NCBI RefSeq assembly: GCF_006007965.1
Contig: NZ_CP040748.1
Location: forward strand, 2,976,001-3,040,000
Origin: Nocardioides jishulii
GTDB lineage: Bacteria > Actinomycetota > Actinomycetes > Propionibacteriales > Nocardioidaceae
Reading direction: 5' to 3'
Length of the DNA stretch: 64,000 nucleotides
Positions 59,429 to 64,000 of this stretch are shown here, in pieces. The notes under the pieces were generated by a model. It saw nothing but the letters and a program-made list of their open reading frames with translations. It was not told where the DNA came from and searched no databases. Made by a program: the position numbers and the translations under genes. How positions within the stretch are numbered: the stretch's first letter is position 1; every line of letters begins with the position of its first letter.

Positions 59429-61402
59429 TCACGCCTCACCGACGGTGGCAGCGGCGAACTGGGCGGCGCTGAGCCGGGCGTACGTCCCTCCCGCGGCGAG
59501 CAGCTCCTCGTGCGTGCCCTGTTCCACGATCGCGCCGTCCTCCATCACCAGGATCAGGTCGGCGTCGCGGATCGTGGAGAGACGGTGGGCGATGACGAAG
59601 GAGGTGCGGTCGGCCCGCAACGCGGCCATCGCCTGCTGCACCAGCAGCTCGGTACGGGTGTCGACCGAGCTGGTGGCCTCGTCCAGGATCAGCAGCGCCG
59701 GGTCGCAGAGGAAGGCACGGGCGATGGTGACGAGCTGGCGCTCGCCGGCCGACAGGTTGCTGCCCTCCTCGTCGACCACCGTCTCGTAGCCGTCGGGCAA
59801 CGAGTGCACGAAGCGGTCCACGAAGGTGGCCCGGGCGGCCTCGAGGACCTGCTCGCGGGTCGCGTCGGGGCGGCCGTAGGCGATGTTCTCCGCGATCGTG
59901 CCGCGGAAGAGCCAGGTGTCCTGGAGCACCATGCCCATGCGGCTGCGCAGCTCGGCGCGTGGCACGCTGGCGATGTCGACCCCGTCGAGGGTGATCCGCC
60001 CGCCTGTCACCTCGTAGAAGCGCATGACCAGGTTGACCAGCGTCGTCTTGCCCGCGCCCGTGGGGCCGACGATCGCCACCGTCTGGCCCGGGCGCGCGAC
60101 CAGGGAGAGGTGGCGGATCAGGGGCCGCTCGGGGTCGTACGCGAACGAGACGTCCTCGAAGCGCACCTCACCGCGGCCCGCGGGGGCCAGGGACCCGCGC
60201 GCGGAGTCGTCCTCCTCGGGCGCGTCCAGCAGCTCGAAGACCCGCTCGGCCGACGCCACGCCCGACTGCAGCAGGTTGACCATGGAGGCGAGCTGGGAGA
60301 CGGGCTGGTTGAAGGAGCGCGTGTACTGGATGAAGGCCTGCACCTCGCCCAGGCTCAGCGCGCCGGAGGTGACCCGGACCCCGCCCACCACCGCGACGGC
60401 GACGTAGCTGAGGTTGCCCACGAACTGGCTGATCGGCATGATCAGCCCGCTCACGAACTGCGCCTTCCACGCGGCCCGGTAGAGGCCGTCGTTCTCCTCG
60501 GCGAACCTCTCCTCCGACTCCGGCTGGCCGCCGTAGACCTTCACCAGGGTGTGACCCGAGAAGGCCTCCTCGATGTGGGCGTTGAGGCGTCCGGTCTGGC
60601 GCCACTGGGTGACGAAGAGGGTCTGGGAACGCTTCATCACCTGCGCGGCGAGCAGCATGGTCAACGGCACCGAGACCAGCGCGATCACGGCCAGGACCGG
60701 CGAGATCCACAGCATCATCGCGAGCACCGCGACGACGGTCAGCAGCGAGGTGACCATCTGGCTCAGGGTCTGCTGCACCGACTGCGAGACGTTGTCGATG
60801 TCGTTGGTGGCGCGGCTCAGGATCTCGCCGCGGGGCTGACGGTCGAAGTAGCCGAGCGGCAGGCGGTGCACCTTCGCCTCGACGTCGGCACGCAGACGGC
60901 GTACGACGCTCTGGACCACGTCGTTGAGCAGGTAGCCGGCCAGCCACTGGAGCAGGGCGCCCATGACGTAGACGGCGAGCACGGCCAGGAGCACCTCCCC
61001 CACCGCGGTGAAGTCGACGCCGCGACCCGGCACCAGGTCCATGCCGGCGACCATGTCGGCCTGGGTGGTGTCACCGGCGGCGCGCAGCCGTTCGACGACC
61101 TCGGCCTTGCTCTGGCCCTCCGGGAGCCGTTCGCCCCAGAAACCGGCGAAGACGAGGTCGGTGGCGTGGCCCAGGATGCGCGGCCCGACCGAGGTGAGCA
61201 CGACGCTGAGCACCGTCAGCGCCAGCACCGCGAGGATCCGCGGGCGCTCCGGCCGCATCCGGCCGACGAGCCGGCGCCCGGAGGGCCAGAAGCTGCTGGC
61301 CTTCTGCCCGACCATGCCGCCGGGACCACGACCGTGGCCGCCTCCGCCGGTGATCCGCTCGGTGGTGCGCAGGTCGCCGCTGGGCTTCTTCGGCTCGCTC
61401 AT
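59429..61402 (-). CDS. ABC exporter half-transporter (canonical ATP site subunit)
   Basis: The 657-residue protein has six membrane helices (N-terminal about 370 residues after a 60-residue cytoplasmic leader). The ATPase domain has Walker [13 protein letters not shown], signature [14 protein letters not shown] and Walker [13 protein letters not shown] with the catalytic glutamate. With the preceding gene (ATGA overlap) it forms a heterodimeric multidrug/lipid exporter similar to TM287/288 or BmrCD. The substrate is unknown. Confidence 0.92.
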   Translation of the reverse strand: MSEPKKPSGDLRTTERITGGGGHGRGPGGMVGQKASSFWPSGRRLVGRMRPERPRILAVLALTVLSVVLTSVGPRILGHATDLVFAGFWGERLPEGQSKAEVVERLRAAGDTTQADMVAGMDLVPGRGVDFTAVGEVLLAVLAVYVMGALLQWLAGYLLNDVVQSVVRRLRADVEAKVHRLPLGYFDRQPRGEILSRATNDIDNVSQSVQQTLSQMVTSLLTVVAVLAMMLWISPVLAVIALVSVPLTMLLAAQVMKRSQTLFVTQWRQTGRLNAHIEEAFSGHTLVKVYGGQPESEERFAEENDGLYRAAWKAQFVSGLIMPISQFVGNLSYVAVAVVGGVRVTSGALSLGEVQAFIQYTRSFNQPVSQLASMVNLLQSGVASAERVFELLDAPEEDDSARGSLAPAGRGEVRFEDVSFAYDPERPLIRHLSLVARPGQTVAIVGPTGAGKTTLVNLVMRFYEVTGGRITLDGVDIASVPRAELRSRMGMVLQDTWLFRGTIAENIAYGRPDATREQVLEAARATFVDRFVHSLPDGYETVVDEEGSNLSAGERQLVTIARAFLCDPALLILDEATSSVDTRTELLVQQAMAALRADRTSFVIAHRLSTIRDADLILVMEDGAIVEQGTHEELLAAGGTYARLSAAQFAAATVGEA

Positions 61403-63135
61403 GCCGCCTCCTCCTCGACAGCGCGCTGGGAGGTGACGATCTCCTGGTAGGTGGCGCAGGTCTCGAGCAGGTCGTCGTGGGCGCCGAGGCCCACCACACG
61501 GCCGTCCTCGAGCACGACGATCCGGTCGGCGTGGCGGATGGTGGCCACGCGTTGGGCCACGATCACGACGGTGGCGTCACGGGTGATCGGCACCAGCGCC
61601 TCGCGCAGCCGCACGTCGGTGGAGAGGTCGAGCGCCGAGAAGGCGTCGTCGAAGAGATAGATCGCCGGCCGTCGGATCACCGCCCGCGCGATCGCCAGTC
61701 GCTGGCGCTGGCCACCGCTGACGTTGGTGCCGCCCTGGGCGATCGGCGCCTCGAGACCCCCGGGCATGGCGCGGACGAAGTCGGCGGCCTGCGCCACCTC
61801 GAGCGCGGCCCACATCTCCTCCTCCGAGGCCTCGGGCTTGCCCTGGCGCAGGTTGCTGGCGACCGTGCCGGAGAAGAGGAACGCCCGCTGCGGCACCAGG
61901 CCGAGCTGCGCCCAGAGCACCTCCGGCTCCAGGTCGCGCACGTCGACGCCGCCGACACGCACGCTGCCTCCGCTCACGTCGAAGAGGCGGGGCACGAGGT
62001 TGACCAGCGTCGACTTGCCCGCACCGGTCGACCCGATGACGGCCAGCGTCTCGCCGGGGCGTGCCGAGAAGGTCACGTCCTTCAGCACCGGGCTCGCCGC
62101 GCCCGGGTAGGAGAAGGTCACGTCGTCGAGGTCGAGGTCGCCGGGGCGCGGGACCTCGGTGACGGGGTCGGCGGGCGGCACCACGGACGTACGCGTGTCG
62201 AGGACCTCGGTGATCCGCTCGGCGCAGACCGAGGCACGCGGCAGCTGCATGAGCATGAAGGTCGCCAGCATCACCGACATCACGATCTGCATGACGTAGG
62301 AGATGTAGGCGGTGATCGCGCCGATCTCCATGGCCCCGGAGTCGACCCGGTGGCCGCCGAACCAGATCACGCCGACGGTGGCGACGTTGGAGACCAGCAT
62401 GACGATCGGGAACATGCTGGCCATCCAGCGGCCCGCGGTGACCGCGACCGAGGTGAGGTCGTCGTTGGCCTGGGCGAAGCGGGCCTCCTCGTGACGCTCC
62501 CGGACGAAGGCGCGCACCACGCGTACGCCGGTGACCTGCTCGCGCAGCAACCGGTTGACCTCGTCGATGCGGCCCTGCATCTTCTGGAAGCTCGGGATCA
62601 TCCGGCTCACGACGAAGCCGATGGCCACGGCCATCACCGGGACCAGCGCGGCCAGCAGCCACGAGAGGCCGACGTCCTCACGGATCGCCATCACCAGGCC
62701 GCCGACCATCATGATCGGCGCCATCACCATCATCGTGGAGGCCATCATCACCAGCATCTGCACCTGCTGGACGTCGTTGGTGCCGCGGGTGATCAGCGAC
62801 GGCGCGCCGAACTGCTGCAGCTCACGGGCGGAGAAGGTGCCCACCCGCGTGAAGAGCGCGGATCGCAGGTCGCGTCCCAGCGACATCGCCATCCGCGCCG
62901 CGAACCAGACGGCGACGACCGTGCAGATGGTCTGGAGGGCCGCGACGGCCAGCATCACGCCACCGCGCCGCCAGATGAAGCCGATGTCGCCGGGCACCAC
63001 GCCGTCGTCGATGATCTCGGCGTTGATGCTGGGCAGGAAGAGGAAGGAGAGGGTGGCGGCGAACTGCAGGACGACCACAGCGGCGACATGTCCGCGGTAG
63101 GGACGCAGGCGGTCGCGGACCAGACGCAGGAGCAC
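61399..63135 (-). CDS. ABC exporter half-transporter (degenerate ATP site subunit)
   Basis: The 578-residue protein has six membrane helices, then Walker [13 protein letters not shown], signature [14 protein letters not shown] and Walker [13 protein letters not shown]. Asp replaces the catalytic glutamate, which marks the degenerate-site partner of a heterodimeric exporter. It precedes and overlaps the canonical subunit gene. The start lies 24 bases beyond the pdxH stop on the same strand, so read-through from pdxH is possible. Confidence 0.92.
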   Translation of the reverse strand: MLLRLVRDRLRPYRGHVAAVVVLQFAATLSFLFLPSINAEIIDDGVVPGDIGFIWRRGGVMLAVAALQTICTVVAVWFAARMAMSLGRDLRSALFTRVGTFSARELQQFGAPSLITRGTNDVQQVQMLVMMASTMMVMAPIMMVGGLVMAIREDVGLSWLLAALVPVMAVAIGFVVSRMIPSFQKMQGRIDEVNRLLREQVTGVRVVRAFVRERHEEARFAQANDDLTSVAVTAGRWMASMFPIVMLVSNVATVGVIWFGGHRVDSGAMEIGAITAYISYVMQIVMSVMLATFMLMQLPRASVCAERITEVLDTRTSVVPPADPVTEVPRPGDLDLDDVTFSYPGAASPVLKDVTFSARPGETLAVIGSTGAGKSTLVNLVPRLFDVSGGSVRVGGVDVRDLEPEVLWAQLGLVPQRAFLFSGTVASNLRQGKPEASEEEMWAALEVAQAADFVRAMPGGLEAPIAQGGTNVSGGQRQRLAIARAVIRRPAIYLFDDAFSALDLSTDVRLREALVPITRDATVVIVAQRVATIRHADRIVVLEDGRVVGLGAHDDLLETCATYQEIVTSQRAVEEEAA

Positions 63136-63159
63136 CCGCCGAGCCTACGGCCGCAGACG

Positions 63160-63810
63160 TCACGGCGCGAGGCGAATGCACTCCCAGCCTTGGTCGGTGC
63201 GGGTGTACTGCAGGCGGTCGTGCAGCCGGGCGTAGCGACCCTGCCAGAACTCCACCACGTGCGGCGTCACCCGGTAACCACCCCAGGTGGGCGGAACCGG
63301 CACGTCGACGTCGGGGCCGAAGCGGGCGTCCTGGAGGGCGTACGCGGCCTCGAGGTCGAGGCGCGAGCCGATCGGCTGCGACTGGGCCGAGGCCCACGCC
63401 CCGATCTGCGCACCGCGCGGACGCACCCGGAAGTAGGCCTCCACCTCGTCGGCGTCCAGGGGTGTCGCGGTGCCCTCCACCCGCACCTGTCGCTGGAGGG
63501 GGTGCCACGGGAAGAGGAGCGCGCAGGCGGGGTTGCCGGCCAGCTCGGTCCCCTTGCGCGAGGCCTGGTTGGTGAAGAAGGTGAAGCCGCGCTCGTCGAA
63601 GCTCTTCAGCAGCACCATGCGGGCCGAGGGCTGCCCGTCGGCGGAGACCGTGGTGACGACCATGGCGTTGGGCTCGTGGAGGCCCGAGGCGACCGTGTCG
63701 GCCCACCAGCGCCGGAACTGCGCGATCGCGTCGTCGGCAGCGTCGGCCTCGTCCAGGCCGGTCTCGGCGTACTCGTGGCGCAGGTGCGCCAGGTTGACCT
63801 CGGGCTCCAT
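63160..63810 (-). CDS. pdxH: pyridoxine/pyridoxamine 5'-phosphate oxidase PdxH
   Basis: The 216-residue FMN enzyme makes pyridoxal 5'-phosphate. The conserved motifs are MVVTTVSADGQPSARMVLLKSFDERGFTFFTNQASRKGTEL, ALLFPWHPLQRQVRVEG, FRVRPRGAQIGAWASAQSQPI and a C-terminal VEFWQGRYARLHDRLQYTR. ATG 63810 has GGGGGAG eight bases upstream; a GTG at 63819 is a poorer start. Confidence 0.95.
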   Translation of the reverse strand: MEPEVNLAHLRHEYAETGLDEADAADDAIAQFRRWWADTVASGLHEPNAMVVTTVSADGQPSARMVLLKSFDERGFTFFTNQASRKGTELAGNPACALLFPWHPLQRQVRVEGTATPLDADEVEAYFRVRPRGAQIGAWASAQSQPIGSRLDLEAAYALQDARFGPDVDVPVPPTWGGYRVTPHVVEFWQGRYARLHDRLQYTRTDQGWECIRLAP

Positions 63811-64000
63811 CGGTCTCACTCCCCCACGGTTCGCTGGGGTCGTCCACGCACCAGCCCGACCGAGTATGCCCGTGCGTGAGCAGCCGGGCGAAGATCACCC
63901 GCCGCGTCTGCCGAGGTCAGGCCTGCGCGACGGCCGTGGACCCGCAGTGGCCCGCACCAGGGGTATTGAGTGCAGAATGGACCACGCCCGTGCGGCCGCA
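63811..64000. other. right-edge intergenic region, no supported gene
   Basis: This region should hold the pdxH promoter. A plus-strand GTG near 63876 opens a frame that runs to the window edge, but the 40-odd residues match nothing I recognise and it has no clear ribosome site, so it is not called. Confidence 0.5.

Noticed and set aside
61477..63879. Plus-strand open frame of 800 codons
   Set aside because: It is a shadow of the ABC transporter and pdxH genes; no motif and abnormal His/Gly/Asp content.
63876..64000. Partial gene running off the right edge
   Set aside because: About 40 residues with no recognisable feature and no ribosome site; it may be chance openness.
1..64000. CRISPR arrays, insertion sequences, prophage or attachment sites
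   Set aside because: No regular spaced repeats, transposase or integrase motifs, or flanking duplications were seen. The tRNA-Arg has no partial copy nearby.

Overview
The window is high-GC DNA with GTG starts and tightly overlapping genes. It carries an IdeR-type regulator, a saccharopine-dehydrogenase-like oxidoreductase, ESX-associated small proteins and a Gram-positive flagellum with no L- or P-ring genes. Together these point to a motile actinomycete, most like Nocardioidaceae (Nocardioides-type). That assignment is inferred from gene content only.

Left part (1-20.5 kb): a leftward cluster runs UDP-glucose pyrophosphorylase, MoeA/Glp, MoaC, MoaB, RimJ-like acetyltransferase and the first 27 codons of a SepX/GlpR-like membrane protein. 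It is followed by 5-formyl-THF cyclo-ligase, a penicillin-acylase-family hydrolase, FmdB, a SAF-domain protein, MscL, an LCP ligase, an oxidoreductase, a three-gene YbaB/EspC-like set, tRNA-Arg(CCU), a beta-propeller protein, DUF2277, a sirtuin, IdeR, a thioesterase-like protein, and a MarR/MFS efflux pair.

Central part (20.7-57.6 kb): one continuous flagellar and chemotaxis island. A NarL-type response regulator is followed by cheR-cheB, an MCP, cheW-cheA, and csrA-fliW-flgL-flgK-flgN, all transcribed leftward. Rightward come sigma factor fliA, fliC, fliD-fliS-fliT-like, cheY-cheX-cheY-cheX, and then flgB-flgC-fliE-fliF-fliG-fliH-fliI-fliJ-NlpC/SLT hydrolase-fliK-flgD-flgE, flbD-motA-motB-fliL, fliM-fliN-fliO-fliP-fliQ-fliR-flhB and flhA. 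A near-invariant motif, CTCA-N16-GCCGA(T/A), lies ahead of eleven transcription units and looks like the FliA promoter of this organism. Strong hairpins end several of the units.

Right part (57.7-64 kb): a DevS/NreB-type histidine kinase, a heterodimeric ABC exporter with one degenerate ATP site, and pdxH, all leftward.

How it works together: FliA appears to drive both early (basal body, export) and late (filament, chemotaxis) units. No FlgM is recognisable. CsrA and FliW, encoded beside the hook-filament junction genes, probably control flagellin translation through a GGA-loop hairpin in the fliC leader. A signal-peptide-less NlpC/P60-lytic transglycosylase in the export operon probably opens the thick wall for the rod. 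Two CheX-type phosphatases paired with two CheY proteins would end the chemotaxis signal.
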